A stretch of DNA of 12,283 nt from Pseudomonadota bacterium (GTDB taxonomy: Bacteria > Pseudomonadota > Gammaproteobacteria > Burkholderiales > Burkholderiaceae_B), in contig JAEYVD010000848.1 of assembly GCA_023432075.1 (NCBI GenBank), forward strand, positions 1-12,283, written 5' to 3'. The notes under the pieces were generated by a model. The model made no database searches and was not told the DNA's origin. It was given only the letters and a program-made list of their open reading frames with translations. Positions within the stretch are counted from its first letter, which is position 1. Each line of letters starts with the position of its first letter. Positions 1-6,871 of the stretch are shown piece after piece. Made by a program: the position numbers and the translations under genes.

Positions 1-275
1 TTGTCGCCCACGTTCTGCCTGACCAGCGCGAAGAGCTGGTCCTCATGCGCCAGGTAATCGTCCCAGGTGCTGCGGTCCAGCCGCTCGGCGTCCAGCTCCT
101 GCGGCACATAGGTATGCCAGGCGGCCAGCGGCGGCCCCTGCTGGATGTCATAGAGGCGCACACCCATCAGCGTGACGACGATCAGCAGCGCCACCCCGGC
201 CACAATGAACAGGGTCTTGCGCAGCCGGCGCCACCCCGGGCGCTGGACGGCATCGGCGGGTTTGCCGGTATTCAC
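1..275 (-). CDS. Membrane-anchored protein, probable alpha/beta hydrolase (N-terminal 91 residues only)
   Basis: This gene is cut by the left edge; 91 full codons are visible, read from a GTG start at 275. A basic N-terminus (residues 12-20, rich in Arg) is followed by one hydrophobic segment at about residues 21-41, so the protein is probably anchored in the inner membrane with the rest in the periplasm. After it come GPPLAAWHTYVP (47-58) and a WDDYLAHEDQLF stretch (71-82). From memory, this pattern marks a group of proteobacterial serine alpha/beta hydrolases; the catalytic Ser-Asp-His would lie beyond the edge, so the family call is inference. The GTG is chosen because GGGAG lies 7 nt upstream and because it overlaps the TGA of the outer-membrane channel gene (GTGA), which indicates translational coupling to the efflux operon. 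The substrate cannot be inferred. It could instead be an unrelated single-pass periplasmic protein. Confidence 0.62.
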   Translation of the reverse strand, partial: MNTGKPADAVQRPGWRRLRKTLFIVAGVALLIVVTLMGVRLYDIQQGPPLAAWHTYVPQELDAERLDRSTWDDYLAHEDQLFALVRQNVGD

Positions 276-1837
276 TGCGCGGCTCCCGAAGCGGACGAAC
301 CTGCCCCCGCCGGCAAAACGGGCGTCGACGTGGCAGCGGGAGGCTGCGCGGCGGGCGACCCCGCGGCGGGCGATCCCGCGGCGGGCGGTCCCGCAGCGGG
401 CGGCGCGTCCGCCATGACCACCTCCGGCTGCTCGTCCCCGCCACCCAGCGCCACGTACAGCGACACCCCATTCTGCAACTGCGAGGCCCGCAGCGTGAGC
501 ATCTGCTGCTCTGCGTTGAACAGGCCGCGGCGGGCGTCGACCACTTCCAGATAGATCGAGATGCCGTTCATGTAGCGCAGCTCGGCGGTTTCAGCCAGCC
601 GGCGCTGCGCCTGGATCGCCGTCTCCTGCGCGGTGACCTGTTCCTGGAAGCGCTTGCGGTTTTCCAGCGCGGTCGCCACTTCGCTGAACGCGGTCTGCAC
701 CGTCTTGCGGTAATTGGCCACCAGCTCGTCGCGCTGCGCCGTGGCCAGGTCCACCGCCGCCCGCCGCTGCCCGTAGTCGAAGATCGGCCACCCGATCCCC
801 GCGCCGATGTTCCAGATCTTGCTGGGCGAGGAGAACAGATCGGACAGATCGGTGGACGCGTAGCCCAACGCCCCGGTCAGTGCGATGCGCGGAAAGAGTG
901 CCGCCCGCGCCGCGCCGATATTGGCGTTGGCGCTGCGCAGGCGGTTCTCTGCCTGCCGGATGTCCGGCCTGACCACCAGCAGCGAAGACGGCAGGCCCGG
1001 GCTCAGCGCATCGAACTGCCCCGCGGCCTCGATGGGTTGGCCTACCGTCACCGCTTGCTGCAGATCTTCGCCGACCAGCACCCACAACCGGTTCCAATGC
1101 GCCGCCGTGGCGCGCTGCCATTCGGCAAGCTGCGTCTGCGCCTGAGTCAGCAGGATGGCGGACTGCTCGAAGTCGACGCGCGAGGTGACCCCGGCGTCCA
1201 GGCGGTCCTTGGCCACGCGGAGCGCGTAGCTGCGCGTTTCCACGGTGCGCTGCGCCAGCGCGATGCCCTCTTCGCCCGCCCGGGCGTCGTAATAGGTCGA
1301 GGCCACGTTTGCGATCAGCGACAGACGGAACGCGCGCCGGCCCTCCACCGTCGCCAGGTACTGCTGCAACGCCGAGGCGGTCATATTGCGCACCCGCCCC
1401 CAGAAGTCCAGCTCGAAAGACGAGACCATCACCTGCGCGCTGAACTGATTGAATTGCACGGTCTGACGTGACCCCGCCAGTGCCGGGTCCAGCACGGTCA
1501 GCGGCTGCTGGTTGCGCGACGCCGCCGCGCCGGCGTCCAGTTGCGGAAGCTGATTGGCGCGCTCGATGCGGTAGAACGCGCGGGCCTGCTCGATCCGGGC
1601 CGTGGCCGCGGCCAGGTCCTGATTCAGCTCGAGCGACCGTGCGATCAGGCGCTTGAGCTGCGCATCGCCAAAGAACTGTTCCCAGGTCACGTCCTGCGCC
1701 GCCTTGGCATCCGGGGGGACCTCGCCCGGGAACATGGCGGGCGTGGCCACTTCGGGCCGGCGGTGCTCGGGCGCCAGGTTGCAGGCGGACAGCCCACCGA
1801 TAAGCAGCGCCGCGGCGGCAATGCGGGCGGGCTTCAT
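272..1837 (-). CDS. RND efflux outer-membrane channel lipoprotein (OprM/NodT family)
   Basis: This 521-residue protein is the outer-membrane exit duct of the tripartite pump. An N-terminal lipoprotein signal ends in the lipobox LSAC with Cys19 as the predicted acylation site. The two outer-membrane-factor repeats are visible: the first carries FELDFWGRVRN (141-151), and the second opens with a VVRPDIRQAENRL stretch near 288-300 and ANIGAARAALFP (305-316). The usual family end, VALGGG, lies at 462-467; 54 further residues follow, rich in Pro, Ala, Gly and Ser and partly encoded by a tandem 15-bp repeat. That tail is unusual, since OprM-like proteins normally stop near 470-490 residues. The ATG at 1837 overlaps the pump gene's TGA (ATGA) and has GGGGAG 7 nt upstream, supporting coupled translation. 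The substrate range cannot be read from the channel. Confidence 0.95.
   Translation of the reverse strand: MKPARIAAAALLIGGLSACNLAPEHRRPEVATPAMFPGEVPPDAKAAQDVTWEQFFGDAQLKRLIARSLELNQDLAAATARIEQARAFYRIERANQLPQLDAGAAASRNQQPLTVLDPALAGSRQTVQFNQFSAQVMVSSFELDFWGRVRNMTASALQQYLATVEGRRAFRLSLIANVASTYYDARAGEEGIALAQRTVETRSYALRVAKDRLDAGVTSRVDFEQSAILLTQAQTQLAEWQRATAAHWNRLWVLVGEDLQQAVTVGQPIEAAGQFDALSPGLPSSLLVVRPDIRQAENRLRSANANIGAARAALFPRIALTGALGYASTDLSDLFSSPSKIWNIGAGIGWPIFDYGQRRAAVDLATAQRDELVANYRKTVQTAFSEVATALENRKRFQEQVTAQETAIQAQRRLAETAELRYMNGISIYLEVVDARRGLFNAEQQMLTLRASQLQNGVSLYVALGGGDEQPEVVMADAPPAAGPPAAGSPAAGSPAAQPPAATSTPVLPAGAGSSASGAAQ
283..287 (-). promoter_or_regulatory. Ribosome binding site of the hydrolase-like gene
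   Basis: GGGAG on the minus strand, 7 nt before the GTG at 275. It lies inside the last codons of the channel gene and is the main reason for accepting a GTG start whose stop/start overlap is GTGA. Confidence 0.6.
348..407 (-). repeat. Four tandem 15-bp units encoding a Pro/Ala pentapeptide repeat
   Basis: On the plus strand, four adjacent 15-mers start at 348, 363, 378 and 393. The first three differ at one base or two (GCGGCGGGCGAYCCC or ...GGTCCC) and the fourth is more diverged. Because 15 is a multiple of three, the units stay in frame in the channel gene and encode successive Pro-Ala-Ala-Gly-(Ser/Pro) pentapeptides. Loss or gain of a unit would change tail length without a frameshift. 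Confidence 0.85.
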
Positions 1838-4800
1838 GAGTTCTCTCCCCGCTCTTCGGGCTTGGCCGGGACGCTCTCCGCAGGCTTGGGCGCAGGCTTG
1901 CGGGGACCCGACCAGCGGCGCGCGACCATGTAGAACAGCGGCGTGAAGAACACCCCGAACAGCGTGGCGGTCAGCATGCTGCCCATCACGCTGGTGCCCA
2001 CCGCCTGCCGGCTGGCGGCGCCGGCGCCGGTGGCCAGCACCAGCGGCAGCATGCCCAGCACGAACGTAACGCTGGTCATGATGATGGGACGCAGGCGCTG
2101 GCGGGCGGCATCGACCACCGCCTCCTTGCGGTCGCGGCCTTCAAGCTCCTCCTTCAACGCAAACTCCACGATCAGGATGCCGTTCTTGGCGGCCAGACCG
2201 ATGATGGTCACCAGCCCGATGTTGAAATAGATGTCCGCCGACATGCCCCGCCCCAACGTGAATGCGGCGGCGCCCAGGATGCCGAAGGGCAGGATCAGCA
2301 GCCCCGACACCGGTACGGACCAGCTCTCGTACAGCGCCGACAGCAGCAGGAACACCACGACCAGCGACAGCGCCAGCAGCAACGCCACCTGGTTGCCCGC
2401 CTGCTGTTCCTCGTACGCGGTCCCGGTCCACTCGTAGGTGATCCCTTGCGGCAGGACACGCGCGGCGATGGCCTCCATTTCGGCCAGCGCCACGCCGCTG
2501 GAGCGGCCCGCGGCGGCCTCGCCTGAAATGGTGATGGAGGGAAAGCCGTTGTAGCGTTCCAGCTGCTGCGGACCATCGATCCAGCGCATTCGTGAAAACG
2601 CCGAGAACGGCACCATCTCGCCCCGGTTGTTCGGCAACTGCAAGACCGCGATGTCCTGCGGCTGCATGCGCTGGTCGGCTTCGGCCTGGATGAACACCCG
2701 CTGCACCGACCCATCGTGCAGGAAGTCGTTGACGTAGTTCGAGCCGAACGCCAGCGTCAGCGCCTGGTTGACCTGCGCCACCTGCAGTCCCAGCGCGCGG
2801 GCATGCACGCGGTCGATCTCGACATACAGGCGGGGTCCCGGCGGCATGCCGTCCAGCCGCACGCCGGTCAGCAGGGGACTAGCAGCGGCGGCCGCGATCA
2901 TCGCCGCGCCCGTCGCGGCCAAGCCCGCGCCGCCCTGCGCCGTGCGGTCCTGCCCTTTCATGGAAAAGCCCGATGCGTTGCCCATCGACGGGATCGGCGG
3001 CGGATTGAGCGCAAAGATCATCGCCTGGGGAATCTGCCGGAAGGCCAGGTTGCTGCGCCCGACCAGCGCGTCGACCGCCTTGCTGCGGTCCGTGCGCTCG
3101 CTCCACGGGTACAGGTCCACGAACGACAACGCGGCCGTCTGCCCCTGGCCGAAGAAGTTGAACCCGACCACCGACGCCACGTTGCGCACGGCAGGCTGTT
3201 CGCGCAGCAAGCTTTCGGCCTGCTGCACGGCGACCTCGGTCTGATCGGCCGTGGTGCCGGGCGCGCCGGTATACGACACGAAGAAATAGCCCTGGTCTTC
3301 CAGCGGCAGGTAGCCGCCCGGCAGGCGCGAGAACAGAAAGATCGTCAGTCCGCACACGCCCAGGAAGATCAGCATCCAGCGCAATGGACGCACCAGCATG
3401 TGCTCGACCGCCCGCACGTACTGCCGCGTCATCCCGTCAAAGCCGGCGTTGAACTTGTCGAAGACCCACTGCTTGGCCTTGGACACCCTGCCCTTGGGCG
3501 GCGTGCCGTCCGGCAGTTTGAGCAGCGTGGCGCACAGCGCGGCGCCCAGCGACAGCGCCAGCACGGTCGATACGACGATGGCGACGGACAGCGTGATGGA
3601 GAACTGGCGATAGATGGCGCCGCTGGAGCCCGGAAACATGGCCATGGGCACGAACACCGCCACCAGCACCAGTGTGCTGGCGATGATCGGTCCCCACACC
3701 TGGCCGACCGCCTTGCGCGTGGCCTCCGGGGCCGACAGTTTTTCATCCTGCATGATGCGGGCGACGTTTTCGGACACCACGATCGCGTCGTCGTTCAGCA
3801 CCCCGATCGCCACCACCATGCCAAAGAGCGACAACAGGTTGATGGATGCGCCAAACAGGAACAGGCCCGCGCACGTGCCGATCAGCGCAATCGGCACGAT
3901 CAGCGTCGGGATCAACGTGCTGCGCCAGCTCTGCAGGAACAGGAACACCATCGCCGTGACCAGCAGCAGCGCCTCCACCATGGTGACCAGCACCGAACTG
4001 ATCGAGGTCGTGATGAAGGGAGTCGTGTCGAACGGCACCGTCCACCCGACGCCCGCCGGAAAGACCGATTCCAGCTCCGTCATGCGCTGGCGGACCTGGC
4101 GCGCGACATCCAGCGCATTGGCGTCGTTGGCCAGCTGGATGGCGATGCCGGCCGCCTCCTTGCCATTGACACTGAGGCGGAAGTTGTAGCTTTCGTTGCC
4201 CAGCTCCACCCGCGCCACATCGCCCAGCCGCACGAGCGAGCCGTCGTTGTTCACGCGCAGGATGACCTGGCGAAACTGCTCGGGCGTGGAAAAACGGCTC
4301 TGCGCCACGATCTGCGCGTTGAAGTCCGCGCCGCGCGCCAACGGCAGGTCGCCCAGCGAGCCGCCGATCGTCTGCGCGTTCTGCTCCTGCACCGCGCGCA
4401 TCGCGTCGCTGGCCGACATCTGAAAGCTTGCCAGCTTGCGCTCGTCCAGCCAGATCCGCATGGCATACGACGAACCGAACAGCTGCACATCGCCCACGCC
4501 GCGGATGCGGCGCAGCTCGTTCAGAATGTTGTTGGACGCGAAATTGCCCATCTCGACGGCGCTGACGTTGCCGCTTTCGGACTGCAGCGCCAGCAGCATC
4601 AAGAAGCCGGACGACGCCTTGGTCACGGCCACGCCCAGCTGGCGCACCTCTTGCGGCAGCCGCGGCTCGACCCGGCTCAGGCGGTCCTGCACCTGGCTGC
4701 GCGCCACGTCCAGGTCCGTGCCGGGCTTGAGCGTCACCGTGATCTGCGACGTGCCGTTGGCGCGGCTGACCGACGCCATGTACAGGAAGTTGTCGACCCC

Positions 4801-5010
4801 GTTCATTTCCTCCTCGATGATGGAGGTGACGGTGCGATCGATGGTGGTGGTATCGGCGCCCCGGAAGGTCGCCTGGATGGTGATCGACGGCGGCGCGATG
4901 TTCGGATACTGCTCGACGGGCAGCAGCACCACCGAGATCAGCCCGAACAGCAGGACAAAGAGCGCCACTACCCAGGCGAATACCGGCCGCAATACGAAGA
5001 ATGAGCCCAT
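1834..5010 (-). CDS. RND multidrug efflux pump, inner-membrane permease (HAE1, AcrB/MexB-like)
   Basis: This 1058-residue protein is the proton-driven pump subunit, which would work as a trimer. It has the full two-fold layout: TM1 at about 9-31, a periplasmic porter and docking domain to about 335, a TM cluster at about 337-500, TM7 at about 544-561, a second periplasmic region to about 872, and TM8-12 at about 873-1030. The proton-relay residues are present: Asp407 and Asp408 in GVLNDDAIVV, Lys942 in GLAAKNGILIVEF, and Arg974 in RLRPIIMTS. The residue before the Asp pair is Asn406, where Val is usual. The switch-loop region GFNFFGQGQ lies at 616-624. The C-terminal tail (1035-1058) is Pro/Lys/Glu-rich. 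The ATG at 5010 has GGAG 6 nt upstream, 11 nt after the fusion-protein stop. This is a broad drug/solvent exporter family; the substrates are unknown. Confidence 0.97.
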   Translation of the reverse strand: MGSFFVLRPVFAWVVALFVLLFGLISVVLLPVEQYPNIAPPSITIQATFRGADTTTIDRTVTSIIEEEMNGVDNFLYMASVSRANGTSQITVTLKPGTDLDVARSQVQDRLSRVEPRLPQEVRQLGVAVTKASSGFLMLLALQSESGNVSAVEMGNFASNNILNELRRIRGVGDVQLFGSSYAMRIWLDERKLASFQMSASDAMRAVQEQNAQTIGGSLGDLPLARGADFNAQIVAQSRFSTPEQFRQVILRVNNDGSLVRLGDVARVELGNESYNFRLSVNGKEAAGIAIQLANDANALDVARQVRQRMTELESVFPAGVGWTVPFDTTPFITTSISSVLVTMVEALLLVTAMVFLFLQSWRSTLIPTLIVPIALIGTCAGLFLFGASINLLSLFGMVVAIGVLNDDAIVVSENVARIMQDEKLSAPEATRKAVGQVWGPIIASTLVLVAVFVPMAMFPGSSGAIYRQFSITLSVAIVVSTVLALSLGAALCATLLKLPDGTPPKGRVSKAKQWVFDKFNAGFDGMTRQYVRAVEHMLVRPLRWMLIFLGVCGLTIFLFSRLPGGYLPLEDQGYFFVSYTGAPGTTADQTEVAVQQAESLLREQPAVRNVASVVGFNFFGQGQTAALSFVDLYPWSERTDRSKAVDALVGRSNLAFRQIPQAMIFALNPPPIPSMGNASGFSMKGQDRTAQGGAGLAATGAAMIAAAAASPLLTGVRLDGMPPGPRLYVEIDRVHARALGLQVAQVNQALTLAFGSNYVNDFLHDGSVQRVFIQAEADQRMQPQDIAVLQLPNNRGEMVPFSAFSRMRWIDGPQQLERYNGFPSITISGEAAAGRSSGVALAEMEAIAARVLPQGITYEWTGTAYEEQQAGNQVALLLALSLVVVFLLLSALYESWSVPVSGLLILPFGILGAAAFTLGRGMSADIYFNIGLVTIIGLAAKNGILIVEFALKEELEGRDRKEAVVDAARQRLRPIIMTSVTFVLGMLPLVLATGAGAASRQAVGTSVMGSMLTATLFGVFFTPLFYMVARRWSGPRKPAPKPAESVPAKPEERGENS

Positions 5011-5021
5011 GGCCGACTCCG

Positions 5022-6176
5022 TCAGGGTTTCGCGGCTTGCTGTTCGACAGGATCGACCTGCTGGCCGGGCCTGATTCTGTGCCAGCCGTCCACGACCACC
5101 CGCTCTCCGGGTTCAAGGCCGCTACGCACCAGCCAGTTGCCGGCGATCTGCTCGCCGACCTGGATCTGTTTGGGTACCGCCGTGTCGCCCGGCCCGATGA
5201 CAAACACGGTGGCGGTGTCGCCATTCAACCGCGCGGCCCGTGCGGGAATCAGGATGCCCTCCTTGCGCACACCCACCAGGATCTGCCCCGTCACGAACTG
5301 ACCCGGCAGCAATTCCCGCTTCGCGTTGTCAAAGCGGGCGCGTATGGTCTGAGCGCCGGTGGTCCGGTCCACGCTCAGGTCCGCGAAGTCCACCACGCCC
5401 GTCTCGCCGAACTCGCGGCCATTGGCCAGCGTGAGACGCACCGGAAAGGTGTTGCCCGCCGTCGCCAGCGCGCCCGAACGCGCGTAGTCGGTCAGGTCCA
5501 TGATGGCGGTATTGGATTTGGTGAACGTGGCGCTGATCGGGGAAAGCTGGTTAACCTGCGCAAGCAGCGTCGCGCCCGAGGCGCTGACCAGCGCCCCTTC
5601 CGTGACCAGCGCGCGCCCCACCCGTCCTGCGATGGGCGCCCTGACCGTGCATCGGTCCAGGCGCAGTTGCGCCAGCGTGACCGCGGCCTGCGCATCAGCC
5701 ACATTGGCCTGCGCCTGGCCCAGCGCCGCCAGCGCCGCCTCGTACTCCTGCGCGCTGACCGCCTGCCGCTGCACCAGCGGACGGAACCGTTCCGTGACGG
5801 ACCGCGCATTCTTCTGCACGGCCTGCGCGCGCTGCAGCATGGCATTGGCCTGCGCCAGCTGCGCCTTGTAATCGCTCGGGTCGATCTGGAAGAGCGGATC
5901 GCCGGCCGCCACGTCGCTGCCCTCCGTGTAGAGCAGCTTCTCCACGATGCCATCCACGCGCGCCCGCACTTCGGCCGTGCGGATGGGTTCGATCCGGCCC
6001 GGCAGATCCACGTTCAGATCGACCGGCTGGCTCCCCACGGTCATCACGTAAACCTTGACGGGCGCCAGGGTGACGGCAGCCGCATCGTTCCGGTCCCCAC
6101 ACCCCGCCAACACCATCGTCCAAGCACTCAACGCACACAACACGACACGACGAACATTGCTGCTTGCTTGCATCAT
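5022..6176 (-). CDS. RND efflux periplasmic membrane fusion lipoprotein (AcrA/MexA-like)
   Basis: This 384-residue protein is the periplasmic adaptor that would join the pump to the outer-membrane channel. A hydrophobic signal (about 11-25) ends in the lipobox LAGC, making Cys26 the lipidated residue anchored in the inner membrane. The first half of the lipoyl domain is at about 55-100 (RVDGIVEKLLYTEGSDVAAG). An alpha-helical hairpin rich in Gln/Ala follows at about 103-175, then the second lipoyl half with VRAPIAGRVG (178-187), then the beta-barrel and membrane-proximal domains (about 215-375) containing LLPGQFV (289-295). Two adjacent ATG codons begin the frame; the first, at 6176, is preferred because GGGGAG lies 6 nt before it. 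It is the first gene of the efflux operon and follows a 700-nt intergenic region. Length and domain order are normal. Confidence 0.96.
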   Translation of the reverse strand: MMQASSNVRRVVLCALSAWTMVLAGCGDRNDAAAVTLAPVKVYVMTVGSQPVDLNVDLPGRIEPIRTAEVRARVDGIVEKLLYTEGSDVAAGDPLFQIDPSDYKAQLAQANAMLQRAQAVQKNARSVTERFRPLVQRQAVSAQEYEAALAALGQAQANVADAQAAVTLAQLRLDRCTVRAPIAGRVGRALVTEGALVSASGATLLAQVNQLSPISATFTKSNTAIMDLTDYARSGALATAGNTFPVRLTLANGREFGETGVVDFADLSVDRTTGAQTIRARFDNAKRELLPGQFVTGQILVGVRKEGILIPARAARLNGDTATVFVIGPGDTAVPKQIQVGEQIAGNWLVRSGLEPGERVVVDGWHRIRPGQQVDPVEQQAAKP

Positions 6177-6352
6177 CCCCTACTCCCCAGGCGGCCGGAC
6201 TCAAGGTCCCACTTCCCTCACCCCCGACAGGCGGAAAGGGCCCTGCTCGGACAGCTCAATGGCGCGGCGGAAGCGCCGGTTCAGCGTATTTTTTTTGGAA
6301 TGCGGGCGCGGCGCAGACCGAAGGAAACGGGACGCCGGAAATAGGAGGAGGG

Positions 6353-6374
6353 CCCGATCGGGAAACGTCCGATC
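6353..6374. repeat. Palindrome CCCGATCGGG overlapping GATCGG-N7-CCGATC inverted repeat
   Basis: A perfect 10-bp palindrome (6353-6362) overlaps a second inverted repeat whose 6-bp arms are at 6356-6361 and 6369-6374. It lies about 180 nt upstream of the fusion-protein start. Dimeric repressors bind such elements, so it is a candidate operator, but no binding protein is encoded nearby and the family cannot be named. Confidence 0.35.
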
Positions 6375-6385
6375 CAGGAGGAACC

Positions 6386-6399
6386 TGCCCAACTGGGCA
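6386..6399. repeat. Inverted repeat TGCCCA-AC-TGGGCA
   Basis: Two perfect 6-bp arms are separated by 2 bp. The tight spacing suits a protein-binding site better than an RNA hairpin, although a 5-bp stem with an AACT loop is possible. It sits between two other inverted repeats upstream of the efflux operon. Confidence 0.35.
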
Positions 6400-6403
6400 A
6401 GGC

Positions 6404-6435
6404 CGATGCGTGCCAGGCGTGCGCCGGCCGCATCG
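6404..6435. repeat. Strong imperfect hairpin
   Basis: Arms CGATGCG (6404-6410) and CGCATCG (6429-6435) pair. Inside them GCC (6412-6414) pairs with GGC (6426-6428), and GGCG (6416-6419) with CGCC (6422-6425). That gives about 14 pairs with two single-base bulges on one side. There is no T-run on either side, so it is not a standard intrinsic terminator. In an efflux mRNA started upstream it would form a stable 5' leader structure. Confidence 0.4.
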
Positions 6436-6559
6436 TGATATGAACAAGACCATCGACTTTCGCACAAGCATCCTTTATGTCATGGACAGGGGAAACTGGC
6501 TGAAAAAGTGTTGCGTGGTCATTCGGCGAAGTCGCGCGGCGATCCGCTTGCCGGCGCTG

Positions 6560-6572
6560 GCACGTTACGTGC
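6560..6572. repeat. Near-perfect palindrome GCACGT-T-ACGTGC
   Basis: Two perfect 6-bp arms with a 1-bp centre, about 385 bp upstream of the fusion-protein start. It looks like a dimer-binding operator half-site pair. The assignment is inference from symmetry alone. Confidence 0.3.
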
Positions 6573-6747
6573 TGGGGCGCGGCGTTTCGGCACAGCTTAA
6601 GTAGCGGCGGCGCTTCGCGCAAGCTTTTCTCGACGGCGTCAATCGAACAAAAGACCGCATTTTCAACGCCTGGCCGCAAAACCGTGCCGTAGCCGCAATG
6701 GGCCAGGTAGTCGTAAAAATGCGATTTTTTCGCAGCCTGTTTTGCGC

Positions 6748-6778
6748 GCAGCCCGAAATGGCTGCAGTCCCGCAGCCA
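6748..6778 (-). repeat. Two overlapping, mutually exclusive hairpins built on GCAGCC/GGCTGC
   Basis: TGGCTGC (6759-6765) pairs perfectly with GCAGCCA (6772-6778) around a 6-nt loop. The same GGCTGC (6760-6765) can pair instead with GCAGCC at 6748-6753, also around a 6-nt loop. A further GCAGCC lies at 6732-6737. Competing stems resemble an attenuator, and on the minus strand a five-T run follows at 6719-6715. There is no direct evidence of function, and the element lies within the open frame at 6281-6835. Confidence 0.3.
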
Positions 6779-6844
6779 GTCCGCGACGGCGTTTATTTCC
6801 AGACGCGGAAAATTGACACCAATTGAAACCGCGCATTAGGAAGA

Positions 6845-6871
6845 CCGGCCGCCGCTGCGAACGGCCACCGG
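6845..6871 (-). terminator. Terminator-like hairpin after the CheB-CheR-kinase gene
   Basis: On the minus strand, five bases after the TGA, 10-base arms (6871-6862 and 6854-6845) pair with one G-U wobble and one G-G mismatch around a 7-nt loop. The following bases, TCTTCC, are pyrimidine-rich but not a true U-run. It may end the kinase transcript weakly or protect its 3' end, which would separate it from the efflux operon. Confidence 0.4.

Larger units (their letters stand above)
6281..6835 (-). pseudogene. Open frame without a usual start; possible decayed or unannotated small gene
   Basis: After the TAA at 6838-6836, the minus-strand frame stays open for 184 codons to a TGA at 6281. No ATG, GTG or TTG occurs until a TTG at 6679, although the first part reads most like protein: helix-like ADWLRDCSHFGLRAKQAAKK at codons 18-37, then FYDYLAHCGYGTV. 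The second half turns basic and low in hydrophobic order, as noncoding frames do. Third-position G+C in the first 90 or so codons is about 60%, well below the neighbours. An ATT at codon 5 could in principle start it, but no Shine-Dalgarno precedes it. I do not recognise the family. It may be a remnant, or simply an open frame in GC-rich DNA. Confidence 0.2.

Noticed and set aside
348..407. Short repeats as a CRISPR-like array
   Set aside because: The units are contiguous 15-mers without spacers and lie in frame inside a coding sequence.
2716..5004. 762-codon open frame on the plus strand, opposite the pump gene
   Set aside because: It is antisense to a complete, motif-verified RND permease; its composition (many Arg, His, Gln, Asp) is the usual shadow of a GC-rich codon pattern.
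6261..6296. Plus-strand hairpin plus eight-T run as an intrinsic terminator
   Set aside because: The stem is only about 5 bp and lies about 10 nt before the T-run, and no plus-strand gene needs terminating. The A-run on the minus strand may instead be a bent or UP-like element.
5001..6344. 447-codon open frame on the plus strand opposite the membrane fusion protein
   Set aside because: Antisense to a verified fusion lipoprotein; Arg/His/Gln-rich with no motif.
6440..6604. 54-codon plus-strand frame starting at ATG 6440
   Set aside because: It reads fairly protein-like, but has no Shine-Dalgarno, no visible promoter and no recognisable family; too little support to call a gene.
6813..6818. 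Perfect TTGACA on the plus strand as a -35 box
   Set aside because: No acceptable -10 box lies 16-18 bp downstream, and it would drive transcription antisense into the kinase gene.
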